Shown: piece after piece, positions 34,262-42,750 of the stretch | Position numbering within the stretch: position 1 is the first letter of the stretch | Layout: every line of letters starts with the position of its first letter | DNA from: Mycobacterium florentinum | Lineage (GTDB): Bacteria; Actinomycetota; Actinomycetes; Mycobacteriales; Mycobacteriaceae | Reading direction: 5' to 3' | Assembly: GCF_010730355.1 (NCBI RefSeq) | Contig: NZ_AP022576.1 | Span: 2,356,001 to 2,420,000, forward strand | DNA length: 64,000 nucleotides | Made by a program: the position numbers and the translations under genes | The notes under the pieces: model-generated | What the model saw: only the letters and a program-made list of their open reading frames with translations | What the model was told of the DNA's origin: nothing | Databases searched by the model: none

Positions 34262-35749
34262 GTGACAGCGCCGCTTCGATTCGGCACGGCGGGATTGCGC
34301 GGTCCGGTGCGCGACGGCCCGGACGCCATGAACGTCGAGGTGGTATCGCGCGCCACCTGGGCGGTGGCGCAGGTGCTTACCGGTCGCGGCCTGGCCGGTG
34401 GGCAGGTGATCGTTGGGCGCGACGCTCGGCACGGTTCGGCGATCTTTGCCACAGTGACCGCGGAAGTGCTTGCCGCCGCGGGCTTTTCGGTGCTGCTGTT
34501 GCCGGGAGTCGTGCCGACGCCGGTGGTCGCCTACGCGGTCCGGCACGTCGGCGCCGCCGCCGGAATACAGATCACCGCCTCGCACAATCCGCCCAGCGAC
34601 AACGGCTACAAGGTGTACTTCGACGGCGGCATCCAGATCATCTCGCCCGCCGACACCGAGATCGAAAATGCAATGGCCACAGCGCCTTCCGCCGAACGGA
34701 TCGCCCGCAAGCCGGTGGCGCCCGCGGACACCGACCTGGTCGCCCGCTACATCGAACGCGCGGCCGGGGTGCGGCGCGCCGGCGGTTCGGTGCGGGTGGC
34801 CCTGACCCCGCTGCACGGGGTCGGCGGGGCCGTGGCCGTCGAGACGCTGCACCGCGCCGGCTTCGACCAGGTACACACCGTCGGTGCCCAATACGCGCCG
34901 GACCCGGACTTCCCCACCGTCGCGTTTCCGAATCCCGAGGAGCCCGGCGCCGCCGATGCCCTGCTCGCCCTGGCCACCGATATCGAAGCCGACGTCGCGA
35001 TCGCCCTGGACCCCGACGCCGACCGGTGCGCGGTGGGCATCCCCACAACAACGGGATGGCGAATGCTGTCCGGCGACGAAACCGGTTGGCTGCTAGGCGA
35101 TTACATCCTGTCGCACGAACGATCGAACAGCGCGGTGGTGGCCAGCACCATCGTCTCCTCCCGGATGCTGGCAGACATCGCCGCCCACTACGGCGCGGCC
35201 CACGTCGAGACGCTCACCGGTTTCAAATGGCTGGCGCGCGCCGATGCGCAGGTGCCGGGCGGCCGCCTCGTCTACGCCTACGAAGAAGCGATCGGCCACT
35301 GCGTCGACCCCGCCGCGGTGCGCGACAAGGATGGCATCAGCGCCGCGGTGCTGGTGTGCGACATGGCGGCTTCCCTGAAACAGCAGGGCCGTTCGATACC
35401 CGACGCGCTCGACGATCTCGCCCGGCGCTACGGCGTGCACGAAGGCGCGGCGATCTCCCGCCGAGTCGCCGACGCGGGCGAGGCCGCCGCAATCATGCGG
35501 CGGCTGCGAACCGCCCCGCCGAGCCAACTGGCCGGGTTCGCGGCGACGATCACCGATATCAGCGACGCGCTGATCTTCACCGCCGGTGACGACACCTCGA
35601 TCAGGGTGGTGGTGCGGCCCAGCGGGACGGAGCCGAAGTTCAAGTGCTACTTGGAGATTCGCTGCGCCGCTTCCGACGACTTGGCTTATTTCCGGACTTA
35701 CGCCGCCGCGCTGCGCGCTCAGTTGGTTGCCGCGGTGGAATGCTGGTGA
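34262..35749 (+). CDS. pmmB: Phosphomannomutase/phosphoglucomutase PmmB (short N-terminus)
   Basis: A 495-residue alpha-D-phosphohexomutase (Rv3308). [17 protein letters not shown] carries the phosphoserine. [14 protein letters not shown] is the metal-binding loop, [26 protein letters not shown] the sugar-specificity loop, and [19 protein letters not shown] the phosphate-binding loop. It interconverts mannose, glucose or pentose 1- and 6-phosphates. The M. tuberculosis protein is 534 residues. This one starts at GTG two bases after the PNP stop and lacks the first 35-40 residues. Its last 110 bp overlap the upp 3' end on the other strand. Confidence 0.88.
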   Translation: MTAPLRFGTAGLRGPVRDGPDAMNVEVVSRATWAVAQVLTGRGLAGGQVIVGRDARHGSAIFATVTAEVLAAAGFSVLLLPGVVPTPVVAYAVRHVGAAAGIQITASHNPPSDNGYKVYFDGGIQIISPADTEIENAMATAPSAERIARKPVAPADTDLVARYIERAAGVRRAGGSVRVALTPLHGVGGAVAVETLHRAGFDQVHTVGAQYAPDPDFPTVAFPNPEEPGAADALLALATDIEADVAIALDPDADRCAVGIPTTTGWRMLSGDETGWLLGDYILSHERSNSAVVASTIVSSRMLADIAAHYGAAHVETLTGFKWLARADAQVPGGRLVYAYEEAIGHCVDPAAVRDKDGISAAVLVCDMAASLKQQGRSIPDALDDLARRYGVHEGAAISRRVADAGEAAAIMRRLRTAPPSQLAGFAATITDISDALIFTAGDDTSIRVVVRPSGTEPKFKCYLEIRCAASDDLAYFRTYAAALRAQLVAAVECW

Positions 35750-36374
35750 ATACCCGGGGCCCGAACTGACGGTCGCCCGCGTCGCCGAGACCCGGCACGA
35801 TGAACGCCGCCTTGTTGAGTCCTTTGTCGACGGCCGCGGTGAACACTCGCGCGTCCGGCGCGATTTTCTCCACTGCCGCAAGGCCTTCCGGTGCGGCCAC
35901 CACGCAGAGCACACTGATGTCGGTCGCGCCGCGACACTGCAGCAGTTCGATGGCATAGGTCATCGACCCGCCGGTGGCCAGCATCGGATCGAGCACCATG
36001 ACGGGCCGGTGTTTGAGCTTGGCGGGCAGCGACTCCATGTACGGGAACGGCAGATGGGTTTCCTCGTCGCGAGCAACGCCGACGAAGCCGACCTCGGCCT
36101 CGGGGATCGCGGCGTGCGCCTCGTTGATCATTCCGAGCCCGGCCCGCAACACCGGAACCAGCAGCGGCGGCGTGGTCAATCGCTTCCCGAATGTCTCGGC
36201 CAGCGGCGTCCGGATCCTGACCGGCGCGGTGGCCGCCTCCCGGGTGGCCTCGTAGACCAGCATCAGCGTCAGCTCGCGCAGCGCGGCCCGAAAACCCGCG
36301 GCATCGGTGCGTTCGTCGCGCAGCACCGTCAGCCGGGTGGCGGCCAACGGGTGGTCGATCACTCGCACATCCAT
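35640..36374 (-). CDS. upp: Uracil phosphoribosyltransferase with C-terminal extension
   Basis: A 244-residue UPRTase (Rv3309c). The PRPP loop [14 protein letters not shown], the [10 protein letters not shown] motif and the end [16 protein letters not shown] match the family, which normally stops after GPR at 207 residues. Here the frame continues for 37 basic residues ([19 protein letters not shown]...), all antisense to the pmmB 3' end. The enzyme converts uracil and PRPP to UMP. The tail looks like read-through after loss of the ancestral stop and is probably a flexible addition. Confidence 0.92.
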   Translation of the reverse strand: MDVRVIDHPLAATRLTVLRDERTDAAGFRAALRELTLMLVYEATREAATAPVRIRTPLAETFGKRLTTPPLLVPVLRAGLGMINEAHAAIPEAEVGFVGVARDEETHLPFPYMESLPAKLKHRPVMVLDPMLATGGSMTYAIELLQCRGATDISVLCVVAAPEGLAAVEKIAPDARVFTAAVDKGLNKAAFIVPGLGDAGDRQFGPRVFTSIPPRQPTERAARRRKSGNKPSRRKRRSESPSST

Positions 36375-36465
36375 GCGTCCGAGGGTATATAACGATCCGA
36401 CCTCGGTTGGCTAAAGCGCAGTTCGCGTGCGTGCGTGCCTGCCGTCGATCCCGCGCGTCGGCTCG

Positions 36466-36471
36466 TATGCT
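36466..36471 (+). promoter_or_regulatory. Candidate -10 element for leaderless sapM
   Basis: TATGCT lies six bases upstream of the GTG at 36478. Confidence 0.35.
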
Positions 36472-36477
36472 CCCCGG

Positions 36478-37338
36478 GTGTTTCGCGCGATTCGAAGTCT
36501 CCTGATCTTGGTCGGTGCGGTGGCGCTGACCTGGCTGGCCGCCACCCCGTTGGCGCCCCGCGTCACCGCCGCGGCCGCGCTTCCCCGGCCCGCGCACATC
36601 GTAATTGTGGTGGAGGAGAACCGTTCTGAAGGCCACATCATCGGCCACCCGCAGAACCCGTTCATCAATGCCCTGGCCACCCATGGCGCCAACATGGTGC
36701 AGTCGTTCGCCGAAACACATCCCAGCGAACCGAACTATTTGGCGATGTTCGCCGGCAATACCTTTGGCGTGACGAAGGACTCGTGCCCGATCAACGCCGG
36801 CAACGCGCCCAACCTGGGGTCTGAATTGCTCGGTGCAGGTTACACATTCATCGGCTACTCAGAGGACCTGCCCGCCGTCGGCTCGCCCGTGTGCAGCGCC
36901 GGCAAGTACGCCCGCAAGCATGTGCCGTGGGCCAATTTCACCAACGTGCCGCCGACCAGTTCGGTGCCGTTCTCCGCGTTTCCGCAGGGCAATTACGCCA
37001 GCCTGCCGACGGTGTCGTTCGTCATCCCCAACAACGACAACAACATGCACGACGGCTCGATCGCGCAGGGCGATGCCTGGCTGAATCGGCAGCTGTCCGG
37101 CTATGCCAACTGGGCGGTCGCCAACAACAGTCTGCTGATCGTGACCTGGGACGAGGACGACAACGGCGCCAACAACCAGATCCCGACGATCTTCTACGGC
37201 GCGCACGTCCAACCGGGCAGCTACAGCGAGCAGATGAGCCACTACAACCTGCTGTCCACCATCGAGCAGATGTACGGATTGCCCAAGACGGGCAACGCGG
37301 CCAACGCTCCCGCGATCGCCAGCATCTGGGCGGGATAG
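36478..37338 (+). CDS. sapM: Secreted acid phosphatase SapM
   Basis: A secreted phosphatase of about 286 residues (Rv3310). The N-terminal hydrophobic stretch (IRSLLILVGAVALTWLAATP) is a signal peptide. The phosphoesterase-family core is AHIVIVVEENRSEGHIIG, then FAETHPSEPNYLAMFAGNTFG, and later LLIVTWDEDDNGANNQIPT. In M. tuberculosis SapM dephosphorylates PI3P and other substrates and blocks phagosome maturation. Whether this strain's copy has that role is inference. An open frame reaches 36427, but GTG 36478 fits the -10 spacing and the signal peptide better. Confidence 0.9.
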   Translation: MFRAIRSLLILVGAVALTWLAATPLAPRVTAAAALPRPAHIVIVVEENRSEGHIIGHPQNPFINALATHGANMVQSFAETHPSEPNYLAMFAGNTFGVTKDSCPINAGNAPNLGSELLGAGYTFIGYSEDLPAVGSPVCSAGKYARKHVPWANFTNVPPTSSVPFSAFPQGNYASLPTVSFVIPNNDNNMHDGSIAQGDAWLNRQLSGYANWAVANNSLLIVTWDEDDNGANNQIPTIFYGAHVQPGSYSEQMSHYNLLSTIEQMYGLPKTGNAANAPAIASIWAG

Positions 37339-37383
37339 GCCCGCCGGCCCGGCACCGGACCCGGCGCATTCGTCCGTCGTCGC

Positions 37384-37389
37384 TATTCT
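37384..37389 (+). promoter_or_regulatory. Candidate -10 element for the leaderless gene at 37397
   Basis: TATTCT is followed by exactly seven bases and the ATG at 37397. Confidence 0.45.
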
Positions 37390-37396
37390 GTGCCGC

Positions 37397-38689
37397 ATGG
37401 CTGCTGACCTCGTACCCATCCGCCTGAGCCTGTCCGACGGTGACCGCTACACCGTATGGGCACCGCGCTGGCGCGACTCCGGCGACGAGTGGGAGGCGTT
37501 CCTGGGCAATGAAGATGACCTGTACGTCTTCGAGTCGGTCGCCGACCTCGTCGCGTTCGTGCGGTCCGGCGCCGAGAACGACCTCACCGATCACCCGGCG
37601 TGGAAAGAGCTGACCACGGCGCACGCGCACCGCTTCGAGCCCACCGAGGCCAAGCAGTTCGACCTGGTCGCGGTCGAGGAACTGGTGGCCGAGAAGCCGA
37701 CCGAGGAGTCGGTGACCGCGCTGGCCGGCGCCCTGGCGATCGTGTCGTCGATCGGATCGGTGTGCGAGCTGGCGGCGGTGTCGAAGTTCTTCAACGGCAA
37801 CCCCACCCTGGGCGCGGTGTCCGGCGGCATCGACCACTTCACCGGCAGAGCGGGAGCCAAGCGCTGGGATGCGATCGGCGAGGTCATCGGGCGCAGCTGG
37901 GACGACGTGCTCAGCGCGATCGAGAAGATCGCCACCACCCCCGAGGTCGACGAGGCGGCGGCGGAGAAGGCCGCCGAGGAACTGGCCGAGGAACGAGACG
38001 AAGAAGAGCCCGAGGACGAAGACTCCGAGGAAGAGTCCGCCGGATCCGAGGAGGCGTCCGACGGCGAAGCCGTCGACGACGACGAGGAAGAAGACGAAGA
38101 AGAGGTCCGCGCGCCCGCCGACACCGTCGTGCTCGGCAGCGACGAGGACTTCTGGATGCAGGTGGGGATCGACCCGGTTCGCATCATGACGAGTTCGGGC
38201 ACGTTCTACACGCTGCGCTGCTACCTGAACGACCGCCCGATCTTCCTGGGCCGCAACGGACGGATCAGCGTGTTCACCTCCGAGCGCAGCCTGGCGCGCT
38301 ACCTGGCCGACGAGCACGACCACGACCTGTCCGATCTGAGCACCTACGACGACATCCGCACCGCCGCGACCGACGGATCGCTGTCGGTCGAGGTCACCGA
38401 CGAGAACATCTACGTGCTCAGTGGGCTGGTCGACGACTTCGCCGACGGACCCGACGCCGTGGATCGTGAGCAACTCGACCTGGCCGTCGAGCTGCTCCGC
38501 GATATCGGTGACTACTCCGAGGAGAGCACCGTCGACAAGGCGCTGGAAACCGGCAAGCCGCTGGGCAAGCTGATCGCCTACGTGCTGGAGCCCGGCTCGG
38601 TGAGCAAGCCCGCGTCGCCGTATTCGGCGGCGGTGCGGGAATGGGAGGAACTGGAGAAGTTCGTCGACTCCCGGCTGCGGCGCGAATAG
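37397..38689 (+). CDS. Conserved acidic protein, Rv3311-like, unknown function
   Basis: A 430-residue cytosolic protein with no membrane segment or signal. Two globular parts (about 1-175 and 240-430) each contain a related module. In the first, VWAPRWRDSGDEWEAFLGNEDDLYVFESVADLVAFV; in the second, LGRNGRISVFTSERSLARYLADEH. This points to an internal duplication. They are joined by a very acidic linker (about 180-238, EERDEEEPEDEDSEEESAG and similar). It corresponds to Rv3311. No catalytic motif is recognised. Confidence 0.83.
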   Translation: MAADLVPIRLSLSDGDRYTVWAPRWRDSGDEWEAFLGNEDDLYVFESVADLVAFVRSGAENDLTDHPAWKELTTAHAHRFEPTEAKQFDLVAVEELVAEKPTEESVTALAGALAIVSSIGSVCELAAVSKFFNGNPTLGAVSGGIDHFTGRAGAKRWDAIGEVIGRSWDDVLSAIEKIATTPEVDEAAAEKAAEELAEERDEEEPEDEDSEEESAGSEEASDGEAVDDDEEEDEEEVRAPADTVVLGSDEDFWMQVGIDPVRIMTSSGTFYTLRCYLNDRPIFLGRNGRISVFTSERSLARYLADEHDHDLSDLSTYDDIRTAATDGSLSVEVTDENIYVLSGLVDDFADGPDAVDREQLDLAVELLRDIGDYSEESTVDKALETGKPLGKLIAYVLEPGSVSKPASPYSAAVREWEELEKFVDSRLRRE

Positions 38690-38730
38690 CGCTCGTTTGA
38701 CGGGTCCGTGGGTCTCCTCTTTACTGGCGT

Positions 38731-39714
38731 GTGTCGCTTCCCGTGATTGGACCGTTGCCGTTCTACGGATTTCAGCGTCCGGCCCTGTTGCTGTTCGGGC
38801 TGATCCCGCTGGCCCTGCTCGCCGTGTACGTCGTCGTCCAGGCCCGGCGCCGACACCGCCTGCGCCGCTACACCGAGGCCGAGGTGCCGCAGTCGTTGTG
38901 GCGCCACCTGCCGATCGCCGTGTCGCTGCTCAGCCTGGCGCTGCTGACCATCGCGCTGGCCACCCCGACCCACGACATGCGCATCCCGCGCAACCGCGCC
39001 GTCGTGATGCTGGTGATCGACATGTCGCAGTCCATGCGGGCCACCGACGTCGAGCCCGACCGCCTGCGGGCCGCCGAGCAAGCCGCCAGCAAGTTCGCCG
39101 CGCAGCTGACGCCGGGCATCAACCTCGGGCTCGTCGGGTTTGCCGGAACGCCGTATCTGCTGGTGCCGCCCACACCCCGGCACCAGGCCACCATCGACGC
39201 CCTGCCGAAGCTGCAATTCGGCGACGGCACCGCGACCGGTGAAGCCATCTACACCGCCCTGCACGCGATCGAGGCGACGAACACGACCGGCGGGGACACG
39301 CCGCCGCCGGCCCGGATCGTGCTGCTGTCCGACGGCGGCGAGAACAGGCCGACCGATCCCAGCGACCCGCACGACGGCGTCTACACCGCCTCGCGGCTGG
39401 CCAGGGACCAGGGCGTGCCCATCTCGACAATCTCGTTCGGCACCAAGAGCGGCAACATCAGCCTGGACGGGGTGCAGGTGAATGTTCCCGTTTCGACCGA
39501 CCAGATGAAGAAGGTCGCGCAGCTGGCCGGCGGGCAGGCCTACACCGCGACCAACCTCGACGAGCTCACCAAGGACTACCAGTCGATCCAGCAGGAGATC
39601 GGGTATCGCACCGTGCCCGGTCCCGGAGGATCCGGGTGGTTGCGCCTCGGGGTGCTCACCGCGTTGATCGCCACGGTGCTGGCGCTGCTGATCAACCGCA
39701 GGTTGCCGACTTAG
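38731..39714 (+). CDS. von Willebrand factor A domain membrane protein (copy 1)
   Basis: A 327-residue protein. A short N-terminus with two membrane segments (about 15-36 and 62-80) precedes a VWA domain (about 90-275) with the MIDAS motif DMSQSM, followed by a C-terminal membrane helix and RRLPT end. It is of the BatA/Rv1481 type, normally partnered with a MoxR ATPase and a DUF58 protein, neither of which is nearby. It is paralogous to the gene at 39721-40728, which faces it tail to tail with a 6-bp gap. Function is unknown; roles in envelope assembly or metal insertion are known for relatives. Confidence 0.85.
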   Translation: MSLPVIGPLPFYGFQRPALLLFGLIPLALLAVYVVVQARRRHRLRRYTEAEVPQSLWRHLPIAVSLLSLALLTIALATPTHDMRIPRNRAVVMLVIDMSQSMRATDVEPDRLRAAEQAASKFAAQLTPGINLGLVGFAGTPYLLVPPTPRHQATIDALPKLQFGDGTATGEAIYTALHAIEATNTTGGDTPPPARIVLLSDGGENRPTDPSDPHDGVYTASRLARDQGVPISTISFGTKSGNISLDGVQVNVPVSTDQMKKVAQLAGGQAYTATNLDELTKDYQSIQQEIGYRTVPGPGGSGWLRLGVLTALIATVLALLINRRLPT

Positions 39715-39720
39715 GATCGC

Positions 39721-40728
39721 TCAAGCGGGCAGCCGGCGGTTCAGGAACAGGCCCGCCAGCACCGCGCCGGCCATTACGACCGAACCGAGCAACATCCACG
39801 CCAGGCTCGCATCGCCCTTGACGGTCTCGTAGCCGATCTGGCGCTGCAGCGTCCCGTAGACCTCCTTCAGCGACGCCAGGCTGTCGGCATGGAAAGCCTG
39901 ACCGTCGGTGATCTTGCAGATCTCCTGCAGGGTCTGATCGTCGACCGGAACCGGAATCGTCGCGCCCTGGTAGACGACCGTGCCGTCGGGCGTACCGAAC
40001 GAGATCGTCGAGATCTGCACGCCCTCGGACTTGGCCGCGCGGGCCGCGGTGAACGCCCCCTGCGGCGCGTTGGGGTCCAACGGCACGTTCTCGGCGCCGT
40101 CGGACTCCAGCACGATGCGCGCCGGTGGTGGACCGTCGCCGCCGCCCATCACCGCACCGACCGTCGCGATGGCCTGCAGTGCGGTGAAAAGGCCTTCGCC
40201 GGTGGCGGTTTTCGGGGCGGGCTGCAGGCCGTCGATCGCGGCCTTGACGGCGCCGCGGTTCGTCGTCGGAGAAACGAGCAGGGTCGCGTTGGCCGCGAAC
40301 GCCACCAGCCCGAGATTGATGGCCGGCGTCAGCTCGTCGGCGAACTGCTTACCGGCCTCCTGCGCGGCGGCCAGCCGGTTGGGAGCCACATCGGTGGCGG
40401 CCATCGACTCCGAGACGTCGATGACCAACATCACCACCGCGCGGTTGAGCGGAATCCGCACATCGGTCGTCGGCCCGGCCATGGCCGTCGTCAGCAGCAC
40501 CAGCGACACGGCGAGCAGGATCGTCGGGATGTGCCGCCACCGCGACAGCCGCGCGGGCGCGACCCGCTCCAGCACCTCCATGTTGGCGAACCGCAGCACC
40601 CGGCGCCGTCGGGCGAATTGCTGGACGACGTAGAGACCTATCACCAGCAGCACCGCCAGCAGCACCAGGAAGAACCACCCGTGCTGAAAACCCGTGAGCG
40701 ACACCGGACCCAGCAGCGGCAACTTCAT
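39721..40728 (-). CDS. von Willebrand factor A domain membrane protein (copy 2)
   Basis: A 335-residue paralogue of the preceding gene in opposite orientation, with the same layout. The N-terminus [21 protein letters not shown] parallels SLPVIGPLPFYGFQRPALLL. Shared features include the MIDAS motif DVSESM, the segment [24 protein letters not shown], the GAENVP loop and the C-terminal LFLNRRLPA end. Divergence is considerable outside these motifs, so the duplication is old or the two came separately. It may form a BatA/BatB-like pair with copy 1. No MoxR is visible in the window. Confidence 0.85.
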   Translation of the reverse strand: MKLPLLGPVSLTGFQHGWFFLVLLAVLLVIGLYVVQQFARRRRVLRFANMEVLERVAPARLSRWRHIPTILLAVSLVLLTTAMAGPTTDVRIPLNRAVVMLVIDVSESMAATDVAPNRLAAAQEAGKQFADELTPAINLGLVAFAANATLLVSPTTNRGAVKAAIDGLQPAPKTATGEGLFTALQAIATVGAVMGGGDGPPPARIVLESDGAENVPLDPNAPQGAFTAARAAKSEGVQISTISFGTPDGTVVYQGATIPVPVDDQTLQEICKITDGQAFHADSLASLKEVYGTLQRQIGYETVKGDASLAWMLLGSVVMAGAVLAGLFLNRRLPA

Positions 40729-40776
40729 GCCACGTCACATTACGTGGCACCGCAGCGAGCCCGCTCTACCAGCGAC

Positions 40777-41781
40777 TTACCCAGCGACCAGGTCCCGGCG
40801 CTGAGTGAATTTGATGTCGAGGCTGCGCAGGTGGGTCTGCAGCCCCGCGTCCTGAACGGGAATCAGGTGGGCCGGCTGATCGGTCTCGTTGAAGTGGGCG
40901 TGCCACATGCCCGGCGGGGTGGTGAAGGCACCACCGGCCTGCCAGTCCACCCGGATCGGGTCGACGATGTCGCCGCGCTCGTCGAGTCGCGTTCCCAGCA
41001 ACGAGTAGCAACCGGCCGGCGGTGCGTCGAGAATGAGATCCAATGCGACCGACTGGTGCCGATGCGGGCGCTGCTCCTGATTGGGAGGCAGCACGCCGAA
41101 CATTGCCCACAGGACGTGAGTGATGGTCAGCGTCTGCTCCTGGTTCTGGTTGGCCAGCAACACGCTCACCCGGCTCCTGTCGTTGGCGCCGGGACGCGAG
41201 GCGATCTCGTCCAGCTTGGTCACCGCGTCCGTGCGGCAGAACTTGGTCGCGGCGAACCTCGGCTCACGCGCCTCGGCGCCCAGGTAGCGCAGCAGCGGCT
41301 CGTCGTGCACCCAGTACATGGCCGCCTCCGAGTCGGCGTAGAACACCGAGCGGCAACCGGCGGGCAGGGTCAGGAAGTCACCCTTCTCCCACTTGACCAG
41401 CTGGCCGTTGACCGCGGCGAAGCCGCGCCCGAACAGCACGTAGTACAGCTGCGAGGTGGCGTTGGGGCTGGTGTCGATCTGCTCGCCGGCACGGATACGG
41501 ACGAAGTTGGCCAGCAGCGCGGGACTGGTCGCCGCACCGGTGATGCCGAGGTCCGACGACAGATCCAGCGGCACGATGCCGGTCGGCTGATCCAGGTAGA
41601 CCTCGGGACCGAACTGGGTGACCGGGACCTGCGGGGCATATCCGGCGCCGATCGGGTTGGCGGCCTTGGAGTACTCGAAGTAGCGGGCTTCATCGGCCCA
41701 GTCGGCGAAACGGCCCTCGAATCCGTACTCGGCCACGTTGGTCATCGGGGCAGGAATCGTCGGGTCCAAATTCACGGACAT
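40777..41781 (-). CDS. Bicupin dioxygenase-like protein
   Basis: A 334-residue protein with two cupin domains. The N-terminal one (about 85-165) contains QLYYVLFGRGFAAVNGQLVKWEKGDFLTLPAG. The C-terminal one (about 205-320) contains RPHRHQSVALDLIL with possible metal histidines and GGAFTTPPGMWHAHFN. The arrangement resembles gentisate 1,2-dioxygenase and related ring-cleavage or quercetinase-type bicupins. Substrate is not identifiable. It is transcribed divergently from a GntR/FCD regulator with an elaborate dyad region between them, so it is probably a substrate-induced catabolic gene. Confidence 0.72.
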   Translation of the reverse strand: MSVNLDPTIPAPMTNVAEYGFEGRFADWADEARYFEYSKAANPIGAGYAPQVPVTQFGPEVYLDQPTGIVPLDLSSDLGITGAATSPALLANFVRIRAGEQIDTSPNATSQLYYVLFGRGFAAVNGQLVKWEKGDFLTLPAGCRSVFYADSEAAMYWVHDEPLLRYLGAEAREPRFAATKFCRTDAVTKLDEIASRPGANDRSRVSVLLANQNQEQTLTITHVLWAMFGVLPPNQEQRPHRHQSVALDLILDAPPAGCYSLLGTRLDERGDIVDPIRVDWQAGGAFTTPPGMWHAHFNETDQPAHLIPVQDAGLQTHLRSLDIKFTQRRDLVAG

Positions 41782-41834
41782 TGCACGTCTCCTTAGTGCT
41801 CAAGTACTTCTTGTGTTTGAATCGTATCTATCTT

Positions 41835-41887
41835 GTATCTCAGTGTCAATCGGAGCTCCGGTATGGTCATGGACACACTTGAGATAC
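41835..41887. promoter_or_regulatory. Nested dyads in the bicupin/GntR divergent promoter
   Basis: GTATCTCAGTGTC (41835-41847) and GACACACTTGAGATAC (41872-41887) are imperfect inverted repeats around a perfect 10-bp palindrome, CGGAGCTCCG (41851-41860). A further TCGTATCTA copy lies at 41822-41830. It is the likely binding region of the adjacent GntR protein. Confidence 0.6.
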
Positions 41888-41909
41888 GACTTAGCTACAA
41901 GGGGGTGCC

Positions 41910-42587
41910 GTGGCGACAAAGGGCGCACGGGCCGGCACGGCCAAGGACCGGGCGCTGGAGTACGTCAAGGCCCAGGTGCTCACCGGCGCGTTTCCCGGCG
42001 GCGAACTGATCAGCGAGGGCGACATCGCCACCGCGCTGGGCATGTCGCGGACCCCGGTGCGCGAAGCCTTTCTGCGCATGGAGGCCGAAGGACTGCTGCG
42101 GCTGTATCCACAACGCGGGGCGCTCGTCGTCCCGGTCTCGCCCGAGGAAGTCCGCGCGGTCATCGAGGCCCGGCTGGTGCTCGAGCAGTACGCGACCCGC
42201 AAGGTGGTCGGACGCGGACCCACCGTGTCCGCCGCCGTGTTCGGACGATTGTCGGCCGAGTTGCGGCGCCAGCACGACGCCGCGGCGGCGAACGACTGGC
42301 GGGAATTCCTCGACTCCGACCGGGCCTTCCACGCCATCACCCTCGACGAATCGCAGAACGCGATCTTGGCGGGTTTCTACTCCACACTGCGCGATCGTCA
42401 GATGCGGATGATCGGCGAATCGGCACAGCGCGAACCGGATCGGGTCGCGACGATCATGCGCGAGCACCTCGCGATCGCCGAGGCACTGCGCGACGGCGAT
42501 CTGCCGCGGGCGCTGCAGGCCGTGCAGACCCACCTGGCCAGCACGGTGCACGCCATCGGCCTCGCCGTCGACGTGTCGTTGATCTGA
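41910..42587 (+). CDS. GntR-family (FadR/FCD) transcriptional regulator
   Basis: A 225-residue regulator. The winged helix-turn-helix near the N-terminus contains GELISEGDIATALGMSRTPVREAFLRMEAEGLL. The C-terminal FCD ligand domain holds metal/ligand residues in DRAFHAITLDESQN and IMREHLAIAEALRDGD. FCD regulators respond to organic acids and usually repress a neighbouring catabolic gene and themselves. The divergent bicupin gene is the obvious target. Confidence 0.88.
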   Translation: MATKGARAGTAKDRALEYVKAQVLTGAFPGGELISEGDIATALGMSRTPVREAFLRMEAEGLLRLYPQRGALVVPVSPEEVRAVIEARLVLEQYATRKVVGRGPTVSAAVFGRLSAELRRQHDAAAANDWREFLDSDRAFHAITLDESQNAILAGFYSTLRDRQMRMIGESAQREPDRVATIMREHLAIAEALRDGDLPRALQAVQTHLASTVHAIGLAVDVSLI

Positions 42588-42750
42588 TTTTTCGGCGCGC
42601 GGGCCGACACGATCGTTCGCGCGTGCCAAAACCTTCCGAACCCGCGTCGCGTCGTGCTAGAACTCCCTACACGGGGTCAACCTCTTCTGGCGGGGGTTCA
42701 ACCAAAACTGCTGTGCCGTTTTACTGATCCATCCGAAAGGCAACGACGCC

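Noticed and set aside
37930..38115. Possible repeat or CRISPR-like pattern of GAGGAAGAC units
   Set aside because: It is simply the acidic Glu/Asp linker of the Rv3311-like protein, with no spacers or conserved repeat length.
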